Below, in pieces: positions 44,024-53,907 of a stretch of DNA of 64,000 bases. Position numbers and translations under genes: made by a program. Positions within the stretch are counted from its first letter, which is position 1. Every line of letters begins with the position of its first letter. Origin of the DNA: Cyathus striatus (lineage: Eukaryota > Basidiomycota > Agaricomycetes > Agaricales > Nidulariaceae); contig JAOVFP010000001.1 in NCBI GenBank assembly GCA_025738555.1, positions 3,162,001-3,226,000 on the forward strand, in the 5' to 3' direction. The notes beneath the pieces are model-generated. The model ran no database searches and was not told where the DNA came from. It was given only the letters and a program-made list of their open reading frames with translations.

Positions 44024-44605
44024 TCACAACATAGAAATATTTATGACAAAGGATTCAGACAACGCACTGAAGAAAGAGTGTATGGACTGAAATCCTGTTA
44101 CACCACAGATGAATACCCTTGAACCATAAATCTGGTTCATCGAAGAGTCCATTGATGACTTCAACCAAGTTGTCCCCTTGAACAACTGTAGCCACGTCCA
44201 GACAGCCACAGATGATACAGTCCGAACAGTCTCTCTACAAAACGCCTCTCTCTGCATTTGCATTCTCCCAAGGACACCAAAGACATTCTCCGGAACATAC
44301 TTCATAATTGTACTTGCATATACCGTCGGAAATCCACCAATGTACATGGACGGTAGTTCTGCATTGGTGTATTTCACGCTTGGGGCATATTGGTAAATGC
44401 AATTGTGATGGTGTCCTTTTCTACAGCATACAAGAGTCTTTGCTCTTCCTTTAAGGTATGCCAGGAGACAGCAGGCGCAATCGATGCATTGGGGGGGCTG
44501 AAGAGGCTGGGGGTTTAGGGAGACCATTTGGCAAGGTGGAGGAAGGGGGTACAGAAGATTATTTTTTTCAGCTTTATAAATGAATTGGTTATGAATGGGA
44601 GTCAC
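44024..44605 (-). pseudogene. RING1-only RBR remnant (RBR-C)
   Basis: Open frame starting with hydrophilic and proline-rich residues, then a RING1-like half: CIDCACC, CCRKGHHHNC, AELPSMYIGG, IMKYVPENVFGVLGRMQMQ. After RETV the homologous frame is lost; the neighbouring frame holds CSDC-IICGC-type cysteines, so a frameshift is likely. No IBR or RING2 follows. It sits immediately upstream of RBR-B on the same strand. The paralogous remnant RBR-E sits in the same place relative to RBR-D. Confidence 0.6.
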
Positions 44606-44679
44606 GATTTATAATTTCAATTAGGTATTCATTGAAACACCACAAACACCACATACTACAAATAGAAAATTGCCAATAA

Positions 44680-45845
44680 AACTGGTATATATATATCCAC
44701 TACCGAAAATCCTCCACCGCATTTTGAGGACAAACTCGACGAGCCTTCCCAATTGACATCTACGAGATCTCGTGAGTTGGGTAAGATTCGAGGACAATAA
44801 TCACACACATCGCCGTGGTATATACTATTGTTATTTCGATGTGTGCTCACATTGGCAGGACACTTTTCGAGATAATTCTTACTTGGTTCCTAGTTTGAGT
44901 GCGATGTAAGTAAGAGTTGATCGGCAAATGTGTAGGCCCCCTCTTCCGCAGACCGCAGCGATAACAGAATTTGGTAATGCAATTCGGGCAAGTGATGTAA
45001 TCACACTAAAGGTTTGGAACCATCTGCATCAATACTCTGGAGATTTCAGATTCGTGAACAATAGGGGAGTTCAATCTTGTAGTGTTGCTGCAGTGACTGA
45101 TCTGTAGCGACACGACAAACGGCCAAGTCTAAACTCCTCTAATTACATACTCCGTCTGATTTATAAGTTGCTTCTGGAAAACGAATTAATTAGACATACC
45201 GGCAAGATAAATCTTACCTATCCTACATCCCGGACTTGTTGGGGTATGTACATACTGTAGAATTAAGAGATACTTGCTGTTGCTAACGTGTTCATATTTT
45301 GGATCAAGATTGTCACTTTGTCAAAGAGAAAACGAGCACGTGTCTTTTATACCAGAGTGGGAGCTCTTTCCAATATTATTAAACTACAGCCGTCACTCAA
45401 TGATGGCCATGGTCGATGATCCTACCATCTAGCATCAGTACGTATGCACAATCAAAGACATTTAATCATGTTCACCTTGATTCCTACACTCTTTCCAACT
45501 AACAATCCCACACTTCACATTGTGACACTGAAGCACCTCCTCATTCTTCTTATAGACACCGAAAACCGTACAAAAAGGACACTCCATCTCCCTCTGCATA
45601 GCCTCAAAACTCATAAAGAGTTTCTTCGAGACACACTTTTTAATCTCTGACAGTGGATACGAAGTGTCACATTTCGCAATAATGCTTTGACAATACACTT
45701 CTGGTGTATTGTCTTTCAGAGAGGATGAGACGTATGTGTGGACACATGTGCAGCAGATAAAATGTCCCTTTTCACAGTGGATCAGTTCTTGGATGGGTAA
45801 AAAGGCAAAGCAGCAACTGCATTCATCGTGTATTGTCCATGCTAC
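44680..45845 (-). pseudogene. Broken RBR E3 ligase (RBR-D), one exon apparently inverted
   Basis: Exon 1 (to 45476) gives RING1 CSCC...CEKGHFICCTC and an IBR half (MECPFCTVFGVY, QCHNVKCGIVSWKEC). Exon 2 begins at 45421 (DHRPW). Where exon 3 (RHFVEEEM) should follow, the homologous sequence lies on the opposite strand at 45304-45341. In exon 4 (about 45240-45222) the WC of the RING2 start is lost with a frame change. Later exons are recognisable: YKSDG, then CDYITC, CPNC and KFCYRCG near 44960, and ARRVCPQNAVEDFR near 44735. A normal ligase cannot be made. Confidence 0.65.
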
Positions 45846-45859
45846 TGTGGCATTCTTTG

Positions 45860-46300
45860 TCGTAGAACATGGCGAGCATGAGAGGATACAGGAAGCGGCC
45901 CGGGCTGACCATTTCGAAGCGGAGGTTTGGAGTCCAATGTACAAAAGAACGAAATGTGATTGAGGACGCGCTGAAGAAAGAATGTATATATAACAGTTTT
46001 TTTATTCCACGAATGAATAGCCTTGAGCTGCAAGCACTGGAAGATGCAGGGCCCATCGTCGAGCTAAACCAAAGTGCCACATTGAAAACTAGCCACCAAG
46101 TCCAGTCAGCCACATGCGACAAAATCCTACCAACCTCTATAAATTGTCTCTCTCTACATCTGCATCATCTCCATGAATCTGAAACATTCTTCGGGATGTA
46201 CTTCACAATAGCACTCGAACACACAGGCGGAACACCACCAATGTATATGGAAGGTAACTCTGCTTTGGGATAGTTCGCCTGTTCATAGATCTTATAGACG
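45860..46300 (-). pseudogene. RING1-region RBR remnant (RBR-E)
   Basis: Paralogue of RBR-C: AELPSIYIGGVPPV, AIVKYIPKNV, then after a stop and frame change WFSSTMGPA...RLFIRGIKK and IHSFFSAS, matching RBR-C ...RVFICGV and IHSFFSAL. The RING1 cysteines are mostly gone. Directly upstream of RBR-D, so C-B and E-D look like two copies of a two-gene unit. Confidence 0.5.
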
Positions 46301-46536
46301 CAGAGCTGAGTCTATGAAAAAGCAGCAGCTGTGGAAACAGAAAGTATGCTAATTTCGAGTTTTGTAAAATTCTTCCTTGAAACTGGTGGATACGAGAGTA
46401 ACAAGTGACCGTAGACCAAGCATTGAAGTCATAAGTATTAACTTAGCCATGACAAGGACGTTCTGGCTTGATGTTTCGAGAGAAAAGTGGGTTGTAACTT
46501 CCGATATCCTACAATACGCAGATTTTTGATTGCTTA

Positions 46537-46876
46537 CAAAGGCTTGCGACAGATTCGGGAAAATACATCGTTGCAGATTGAATCAGCGTCTGTGAATACC
46601 TTTTGGATGTCAAGTGGCTGAATCCGGTGACGTCTGGATGAAATACACAAACACCAAGCATACCTTTCGTCACTCTAGCACAAGAATTCCGAGTCATTTA
46701 AGTATATGACTCGTACCCGAAAATAGAACCTCAGAAGCATCAATCCATTCGAAGAAACAATAAAACACTTTTAATTATTCCTCAAAGATTCTTCCTGATT
46801 CCTCACCACAGTAACCATTAATGATCGTAATGGATTGTCAAGTAGAACACTGAGTTTGATCGTGTACCTGGGTCCT
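46537..46876. repeat. 340-bp dispersed repeat, copy 1
   Basis: Same length and nearly same sequence as 50901-51240, from CAAAGGCTTGCGACAGATTC to TGATCGTGTACCTG. No terminal inverted repeats. Flanks of the two copies differ, which sets the boundaries. Confidence 0.8.
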
Positions 46877-47345
46877 GCTCGACGATAAGTCTCCTGGTAG
46901 CTTCAGAGACGGTGTGGTGGTCATTGGCCACCCACATAAGGACCTTGTTCTGGCTCCGGACGGCAATGAACTTCTGTTCATTGTTGATGTCACCGTCAAT
47001 CTGAATGCCATCCGCATGTCTATGGTGTGGTGGTGACGGCAATCCATTCATTGATTCATCCGCATCGCTAGCATGTGTTGGCGCACGCGTTGGCATGGTC
47101 CAGGTGCCCAGAGCAAGGGCAGTGTGGTGAAGGGAAGGGGGGTTGCAGGAGGCGCATGAGCAACAGGGATGGGATGTTGAATGGAGGTGGTGGGTCGTTG
47201 GGCAGCAGCAGTGGGGGAGGCAGCAGTCTGGGACAAGGGGGAGATGGTGGAGGCAGGGGAATGATGAGCAAGGATGGCAGTGTGGAACTGGGTGGTACTC
47301 ACATTGGCAGGGGGGCGAGCACTGTCGCTTGTGGCATAGGGACAC
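46818..47345 (-). CDS. Hypothetical coding frame overlapping repeat and low-complexity DNA
   Basis: The C-terminal ~60 residues look protein-like (DGIQIDGDINNEQKFIAVRS, KVLMWVANDHHTVSEATRRL) while the N-terminal half is Cys/His/Pro-rich low-complexity sequence, so a real exon probably starts near 47050. The last ~20 codons lie inside the 340-bp repeat. I do not recognise the family. Confidence 0.3.
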   Translation of the reverse strand: MSLCHKRQCSPPCQCEYHPVPHCHPCSSFPCLHHLPLVPDCCLPHCCCPTTHHLHSTSHPCCSCASCNPPSLHHTALALGTWTMPTRAPTHASDADESMNGLPSPPHHRHADGIQIDGDINNEQKFIAVRSQNKVLMWVANDHHTVSEATRRLIVEQDPGTRSNSVFYLTIHYDH

Positions 47346-47552
47346 GCGTCGTTATTCGTGGCAGGGGGGCGAGCGCTAATTTCCGCGGCAGGAGGACAGA
47401 CATTGATGACTGCAGCAGCGAGACAAGCGTTGACACGCATGGCAGCGGGTGGGGCAAGCGTTGGCACTCGCAGCAGCGGGGCGAGCATTGACGCCCATGG
47501 TAGGGAGGCGAACGTTGTCGTCTGCGGCAGGGGAGGGTTGTTGGCGATTCGT
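47306..47552. repeat. 27-bp minisatellite, about nine units
   Basis: Consecutive units of 27 bp (one of 31 bp) begin GGCAGGGGGGCGAGC or close variants. Because 27 is a multiple of three, every frame shows nine-residue periodicity, for example SARPPATNN / DACPYATSD / SARPPANVS on the minus strand. G-rich on the plus strand. Confidence 0.8.
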
Positions 47553-47559
47553 GGCAGCA

Positions 47560-48655
47560 GCGGTGGGGGCGTTGGTGTTGGAGCGCGCGGTTACCACCGG
47601 CACGGGGCGATGGATGGACGTGACGAGCAACCTAAGCGGTAGGTGGCGCTAGCAGACTTGCTGGGAGACGAGTGGCCGCTGGACGTGTCGATGTCCATTG
47701 ACGACGCCGGAGACTGCGGCAGGATAGGAGGGTCGATGCCGAGGGGAGGGGGGGTAGCCGGGCGTTGTGCGGTAGGAAGGGGGGGTCGCGCGTTGGGGAG
47801 GGGGAAGGGGATGGGCTACCGACGGAGACGTCGTCACTCTACAGGTGAGGGTGAGTAGGCGCTTCGGTGGCAGCTAGCTACATTTGGATGGGGAGCGTCG
47901 CCTGAATTGGGGCAACAGAGCTGTGAGATGGAGAAAGAAAAGGAAACATACGCGAGTTGGCACGTGATATCATGCTGTGGAATGGCAGCGTCTCAGTGTT
48001 CGCGGAACGGCCGTGGGGGTCGAGTGAGGATGTTTTTGATATATTTATTATTTTCGATGGTATCTAATGCGAGGGGGGGAGGATGTGTTTCTAAGCTAGT
48101 GAAACTGGCCTGTGGGCCGTCTGCGAGAGCGAGAATAGGTGTGTGCTTCTCGGGACAAGACTCAGTGAGTTTGATTATATAAATTTGTTACCACACCAGG
48201 GGCGCCACCAGTATTTACACCTGGCCCCATGACTATTGGGTGGGGGGAGGCGGCGTATGTGCTCAGGACATTCCTGCAGTTCATCCGGGTGCCTACGAGG
48301 ACTCCCGTCGCTGTGGAATGGTGGTGGTTGCAGATCAAGGGGCCTCCTCATTTCCGGCACACTCGTAGCGCAGTACCCGCAGCTCCAAGACCCAACGCAT
48401 ATATAACCAGGTAAGTAAACGTCTGCTAGAATGATTGTTGACCTTGACGATAACACTATGGCATGTCTCGAAACCTTTGTCTCGTGTTAGTTGTTTCTTA
48501 CTACTGGTTCCTGCATAGCAGTCTTCACAAGATAGTCCACCTGCATATGAACTTGTTGTAGTTAATGATTGTACGTCGTTCTTTTTATACTTTTAGTACT
48601 TAATCATGCTCGATATCCGGCAGCCACACTTTCAGACTCGAATGTGCAGCCTGGC
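47560..48655. other. G-rich low-complexity DNA and unassigned sequence
   Basis: 47560-47860 continues G-rich on the plus strand with runs such as GGGGAGGGGGGG. Open frames there reflect base bias. 47860-48655 has no recognised gene. Confidence 0.4.
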
Positions 48656-49198
48656 ATGAAACCATTGATGGATCCTATTCAACCATTGGTGCCACATGTA
48701 GTTGCAGAATCGTCTTACACATCTCAACATGTCTCTCTATTGTCAAATCCTACTCAACCATCGGTGCCACATGCAGTTGCAGAATCGTCTTACACGTCTC
48801 AACATATCGTTCGATTGTCATATCATACTCAACCATCAGTGCCAGATGCAGTTGCAGGATCGTCTGACACGTCTCAACATGTCTCTCGATTGTCAAATCC
48901 TACTGTATATCATTATAATAATCCAAGAACAGGAGAATATATTGCCTCATTGTTACCACCCGACAATCCTACGGTGATTTGTCTTCAGGCCGGAATGCAT
49001 GTTCCTGAAACCAAATATGGTGTGCTAGGTATGTTTCTTTTAAGCTTATATTCAACTTGTTTCCTGACTCGTTTTTTTTTCTAAGGTATTTTAGCGGCCA
49101 TCTGTTGGTTTCCTCTAGGCATTGTTATATGTCTTCTTGACCGCAGGGTGAAGTGTACACGTTGCGGTCTGGTTATTGACGAAGGTCTTTGTCATTAA
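48656..49198 (+). CDS. BRI3-like small membrane protein with three 25-residue repeats
   Basis: Two exons, 48656-49028 and 49086-49198 (57-bp intron, GTATGT...AAG), give about 161 residues. The N-terminal half is three tandem 25-residue units (48680-48904), beginning QPLVPHVVAESSYTSQH, QPSVPHAVAESSYTSQH and QPSVPDAVAGSSDTSQH. The C-terminal half has CLQAGMH, then a transmembrane stretch ILAAICWFPLGIVICLL and RRVKCTRCGLVI. This cysteine/membrane/CxxC layout matches the BRI3 (brain protein I3) family, endomembrane proteins of unclear role. The first in-frame ATG with this reading is at 48656; the frame is open further upstream (to about 48569) without ATG, so an earlier exon is possible. Confidence 0.6.
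48680..48904 (+). repeat. Tandem 75-bp coding repeat, three units
   Basis: Units start at 48680, 48755 and 48830 with CAACCAT(T/C)(G/A)GTGCCA. All are exactly 75 bp, so they keep the frame. Confidence 0.85.
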
Positions 49199-50396
49199 AT
49201 GATTCTGAAAGCTTAATTTTCTCTCTGTTGTATCGTTTGGATGCCTTCTTCCCACACCGCACTATACCTCAGACATTTTATGTATTTCTAGGATGCATTG
49301 TCACATCTCATTTTTACTTTAGTCGGTACGTATAGTAGCACGCCTGCCTTGTGTTATTCCCACTACCTTTAGGTAGTAGGGTTTATGTGGTCTTTTCGAA
49401 AATGCTGTTCTCTAGGTGTCTCTCTATCCCAACCTCTGTCTCTGCCTCTGTCCATAAACTACCTCTCGCATCCACACTGTTTCTTAATGTTCGTTACGCC
49501 GGACTGTTTCCTGTCTTATGTTATGTTGGTACGTTCTTGTTTTTACGATGGTTTAATGTGATTTTGAGTTGTTGGTATCATATGTCAATTTCAGTGGTGG
49601 CTTCCATGTGTTCTTGCATGCTTTCAGACCGTACTCCAATATGGGCGCCTTGGCTACCGAGATCTCAAGTGCTACACTGAACTCTGCTATTGGGTACATT
49701 CTTTGATGTTACAGATTTTCGCGATCGTTTAATGTGATTTTGAGCAGTTAGTATAGCTTGTCGCTGGATGATCGCGCTGGTTGTGACCAAGTCGTCGCAC
49801 TTCATTCCTTCTGGTACATCGCAGAGGCTTCTTTAGTAACGGTCTTCTCAAGTAACAGTTAAATTATCACGCAGCGTTACGATTGCACTGCACAGAATAT
49901 GTCTTGCACTTCAACCGCATTGAATCATCTATTCTCGTTCTGCACACAATATCAATAGCATAGTACTCAATATGCCCATTTATCTCCTTTATGATATACC
50001 TTAGCTCGCGTATTTGGGTTGCTCCCGGAAACGCCATTAGCACGTAAATTTATTTTTGCATGTTAACAGTTGGTTAACCATAAAAACCTGGGAGCTTACA
50101 ATGTTATCACTGGATTGGCAGGCATGGTTTATGTGTGTTTGATGGAACGCAAAGTGTTGTTGGAAGTCTACAGTTGAGGAGCAGAAAAATGTTGATGTTC
50201 ATTGTGATACTATGTTAATTCATGCAAAAATGTAGGCTACTTACTATTGTTCTTCACCTCTTGCGAGTCTGTGACAGTTTGAATAGTTTACAAACTAATC
50301 TATGAATTCTTCATCTTCATAATCTACTATTTCCAATATATCTCATTCACTTCTAATACGTGTCTAAACTGTATTAATATTTACTTTCCAGGCAAT
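49199..50396. other. Intergenic stretch; short direct repeat only
   Basis: About 1.2 kb with no recognised gene. A direct repeat of about 30 bp with core GTTTAATGTGATTTTGAG occurs near 49550 and 49729. Confidence 0.4.
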
Positions 50397-50735
50397 ATGT
50401 GGCATTCCGACGAACCCTTGGAAGAATTTGAACAAACTGCAACTTTAGATGAACTTCCTGAACTATTTCCACCATTCTTCATTCCATCACTGGAGGAGAA
50501 GCCACAAAATCCAATACTGGACATGCTTAAACTTTCTGCTACCAACCAGTCCCTTCCTCCGAGACCACTTCTCCCAACGGAGCGAGCAGGATTGGCCAGC
50601 GGTCAAGTCGAATCGCTGTTAGAGGTTCAACCACCCACACCTGTTCACGTGCTTTGGAACGAACTTTTAACGCGTAAAACGTTACCGAAAGTGCGTCATA
50701 TCCTCCGCATATCAGGTCTTCGATTAACACGGTAG
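50397..50735 (+). CDS. Hypothetical protein
   Basis: Open frame of 112 codons from the ATG at 50397, preceded by an acceptor-like CCAG, so it may be an internal or last exon. Composition looks coding: LEEFEQTATLDELPELFPPF, ILDMLKLSATNQSLPPRPLL, VQPPTPVHVLWNELLTRKTL. No domain recognised. The 340-bp repeat with its duplicated flanks lies shortly downstream. Confidence 0.4.
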   Translation: MWHSDEPLEEFEQTATLDELPELFPPFFIPSLEEKPQNPILDMLKLSATNQSLPPRPLLPTERAGLASGQVESLLEVQPPTPVHVLWNELLTRKTLPKVRHILRISGLRLTR

Positions 50736-50849
50736 TTTAGAACCAGATCTTGTCATGGGATAAACTTCGTCCTTCACATAGGTCATCCACCACTACACCA
50801 TTTCTCTCAGAACAAGATAGCTGGATCTTCGCTGCTGCACCCCACAGGT

Positions 50850-51284
50850 GGAAGGACTCGAGTCGAGTACGCGATAAGTATAATGAAATGAAAGACGTTG
50901 CAAAGGCTTGCGACAGATTCGGGGCAATACATCGTTGCGGATTGAAGCAGCGTCAGTGAATACCTTTTGGATGTCAAGTGGTTAAATCCGGTGACGTCTG
51001 GATGAAATACACAAACACCAAGCATACCTTTCGTCGCTCTAGCACAAGAATTCCGAGTCATTTAAGTATATGACTCGTACCCGAAAATAGAACCTCGGAA
51101 GCATCAGTCCATTCAAAGAAACAATAAAACACTTTTAATTATTCCTCGAAGATTCTTCATGATTCCTCACCACGGTAACCATTAATGATCGTAATGGATT
51201 GTCAATTAGAACACCGAGTTTGATCGTGTACCTGCGTCCTGGAAGGACTCGAGTCGAGTAGTATAATGAAATGAAAGATATTTA
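50850..51284. repeat. 340-bp repeat copy 2 (50901-51240) between direct repeats
   Basis: The repeat at 50901-51240 is flanked by GGAAGGACTCGAGTCGAGTA plus GTATAATGAAATGAAAGA on both sides (50850-50895 and 51241-51279). The left flank has eight extra bases (CGCGATAA). Either a tandem duplication or an insertion with a long duplicated target. Confidence 0.75.
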
Positions 51285-51407
51285 ATCGTGATGTATAAAT
51301 AATGCACTTCAAGGAGAATTTCGGCAAAAGCGTACGAGTGCGAACTGCGTCGCTCGACATCAATCATACTGCAAAACATTGACGCGCTCGAACGGCCGAC
51401 TCGCTAA

Positions 51408-51638
51408 ATGCAGTCCGATACCCAGCGGGACCTAAAGGAGCACTGGAAGAAAGTATATACGAACCTTCCATTCAGTTCAAAGCCTGCTGAGGCAGCGGCG
51501 CAGCAAGAGCATTTTAATCTGAGCTCAATTGATACGGCGATTACGGAGGATGGTGCCACAGATAACAATGATTTCACTGGAATTAGGCAAGTGCGTTTCT
51601 TAAAGAGGTTAGTAAAAAAAATTTGTGTTGAGGAATGA
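51408..51638 (+). CDS. Hypothetical short frame
   Basis: 76 codons (DLKEHWKKVYTNLPFSSKPA, DFTGIRQVRFLKRLVKK). A possible donor GTTAGT follows RFLKR. It could be an exon of a small gene continuing to 52290. No family recognised. Confidence 0.3.
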   Translation: MQSDTQRDLKEHWKKVYTNLPFSSKPAEAAAQQEHFNLSSIDTAITEDGATDNNDFTGIRQVRFLKRLVKKICVEE

Positions 51639-51999
51639 AATGTCATTTACATGATTGGTGTACGCTGCTGTAGAACCAGCTGTGGCAATAACATACGAAA
51701 GGTGGTCTTACGCTTTCATGGTACCTCCTCGATCGTAAGTTCTAGCCACTGTAAAGCTAAAGATAATCAAACTACCCACTGTGCATAGTAATGATTCCAA
51801 CCTTGTTACTGTAGTAAACTTTGCTATGGGGTGCACAAATGACGCCTTCATTGTAGATTAATAAAAATCGTGCCTCTGCGCTATAGCTTCCGTCATCGGG
51901 TTCTGTAAGAGAATTCTCTGGTCTTTCGAGTTCGACAGACCAGCGTTACGCTTTGCTACTTATCCTCTCACGCAGAGAGGAAGATAGCTAGTGTTTGTG

Positions 52000-52290
52000 A
52001 TGAATGGAAGAGATAAGGGACCCTGGGGAACTATTTCCACCGATGGATCCTTGAAGGAGGATTCTTTCTGCGCATATGTCCATATATCTGGTACCTCTGG
52101 CTTCAAGCTCCTGGGTCTTCGGAGTCGATTAGGCGTTAATGATAAAATCGTGAAGGAAGTCGATAGAGGGGAATGGATAAATGCTAGGGAATGTGCATGG
52201 AATGCTGAGCTCGATAGATCCAAGCACTTGCGCCGAGCTGTGGATGAAATGTTTTGGAGGACTGCATTCTTGAGCAGGATCCGGAGGTAG
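52000..52290 (+). CDS. Hypothetical short frame
   Basis: ATG at 52000, 96 residues (KGPWGTISTDGSLKEDSFCA, ISGTSGFKLLGLRSRLGVND, AVDEMFWRTAFLSRIRR). Plausible coding composition, no domain recognised. May be the last exon of a gene starting near 51408. Confidence 0.3.
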   Translation: MNGRDKGPWGTISTDGSLKEDSFCAYVHISGTSGFKLLGLRSRLGVNDKIVKEVDRGEWINARECAWNAELDRSKHLRRAVDEMFWRTAFLSRIRR

Positions 52291-52556
52291 AGGACAAGAA
52301 GAAGATGCAAAAGTCTAGAGCGAGGAATAATAGAAGAAACGTGATTGGCTCACATGACGGCATCACGTGGAAAACGTGTCAAAAAAAAGGAGCCCCACGC
52401 GCGTCATGACTACTCTAAAAGTAGAGTCATCCTCCAACCCTTTGTACCAAACTCACGCTCGGTACGTCCATCACTCTCGTACATATTAAAACTAACCGAC
52501 TTTCTAGATGTCCACTTCCACCCTCCCTTTTACCCCTCTTTAATCCCTATTTCTCA

Positions 52557-53907
52557 ATGAACACAACTGCAACAACACTAGCATTCTACGGTGACACCCA
52601 GTTTTTTCAGCAAGTTGAACCGGACCTTACTTGGGAGAACGTCGCTCTCGCTCTCGCGTTTATCATTTTCGATGTTGGGATCTCGTCGGTGTTCAGATTG
52701 GGGGTGGGAGGCGCGCTGTTAGTCTCTGCGTTGCGGTGTATGGGCCAGCTCGCAGTCGTCGCGAAATTGCTGCATACCGTGTTCGAGTCCAAGAATCCCT
52801 GGCTGGTGGCAGCCATAGCGTGTACGTGCCTTTACTTCCTACTTGCTTTCTGATAATCTTTCGTCTTCTGACCACGCGTTTAGTTATTTTGAACTTCTTG
52901 GGAACCTTCGAGACTGGTATGAACATACCCTTTTTCTGTCGCGTGCCCCGTGTCTTACTTACACCTTTATCTGCGCAGTCGTGAACAAATCTCCTCGTCG
53001 ATTCAAACACATGGTGAGCTTCCTCCTCATCGCTCTCCAAATCTACACCACTCCGTGCTCACAGGACACGCTTGTCTACTCAGTTCCTCACCGTATTGAT
53101 CGCCATGCTGGGTTCCACCATCCCAGTATCTATTCTTGGAACGCGCTTCGCAATGTCCGTAACGCCATTTTGGACACCCATTCAATATAGTACGTTGACC
53201 TTCGGCATCACCTATCCACACCTAACGTAACCAATGACATACTGATTGCCACCTTAGTACCCATCGTAGGCATGCTTTGTGGTGCCACGATTTCTGGGAT
53301 GGTCGTATCGGTCAGTTATATCCTCAAAGAACTCTGGTGCGTTTTTTCCATTCTGTTGTGGGTACCTTATCGCTGATACTTCGATCTGACCGCAGTGAAA
53401 ACCGCGACAAGGTGGAGATATATCTCGCATTTGGCGCTTCGCGGTCCGAAGCATGCAGGCCAATTGCCAAAGAAGCCCTCCGTCTAGCGCTAACACCCAC
53501 AATCAACAACATGAGGTGAGCCCCCCCCCCCTTCTTCCCCCTCTATCAACTCAACTAATAACCCATCCAGCGTCCTAGGAATAATAGCAATCCCCGGTAT
53601 GATGACAGGTGCAATTCTAGGCGGATCCTCCGTCAACCAAGCCGCCAAACTACAAATGATAATCATGTTCATGATTTCCGCGTCTACGGTCCTCGCGTCT
53701 ATCTTTACCACCTTTGCAGTGGTGAACGTTGCCGTCGACAGGGAACACCGGGTGAGGCCTGATCGGATTGATGAGCGGTGTCATTTGGTATGGAGGTTCC
53801 GCGAGTGGGGCGTTGGGTGGGTTGTCTGTTCCTTTCGGAGGGTTAAGGAGGCGAAGAAGGGGTGTAAAGAGGTTGGGGTGGATGAGCGGAGTAGGTTGCT
53901 TGGGTAG
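52557..53907 (+). CDS. UPF0014 family membrane permease (FetB-like)
   Basis: Seven exons (52557-52821, 52884-52916, 52979-53013, 53084-53189, 53258-53336, 53396-53515, 53571-53907) splice in phase to 324 residues, all with GT-AG introns. Hydrophobic segments alternate with the family motifs RLGVGGALLVSALRCMGQLA, NKSPRRFKHMFLTVLIAM, GMLCGATISGM, KVEIYLAFGASRSEACRP, IPGMMTGAILGGSSV and AAKLQMIIMFMISASTVLAS. Bacterial relatives (FetB, YbbM) are the membrane subunits of a metal-export ABC system; plants and fungi have stand-alone members with no fused ATPase, as here. The C-terminal tail after VNVAVDREHR is basic and unconserved. Expected location is an internal or plasma membrane. Transport substrate is not known from sequence. 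Confidence 0.9.

Noticed and set aside
47075..47858. Overlapping long frames on both strands
   Set aside because: They result from the 27-bp minisatellite and G-rich base bias, not from protein-coding constraint.
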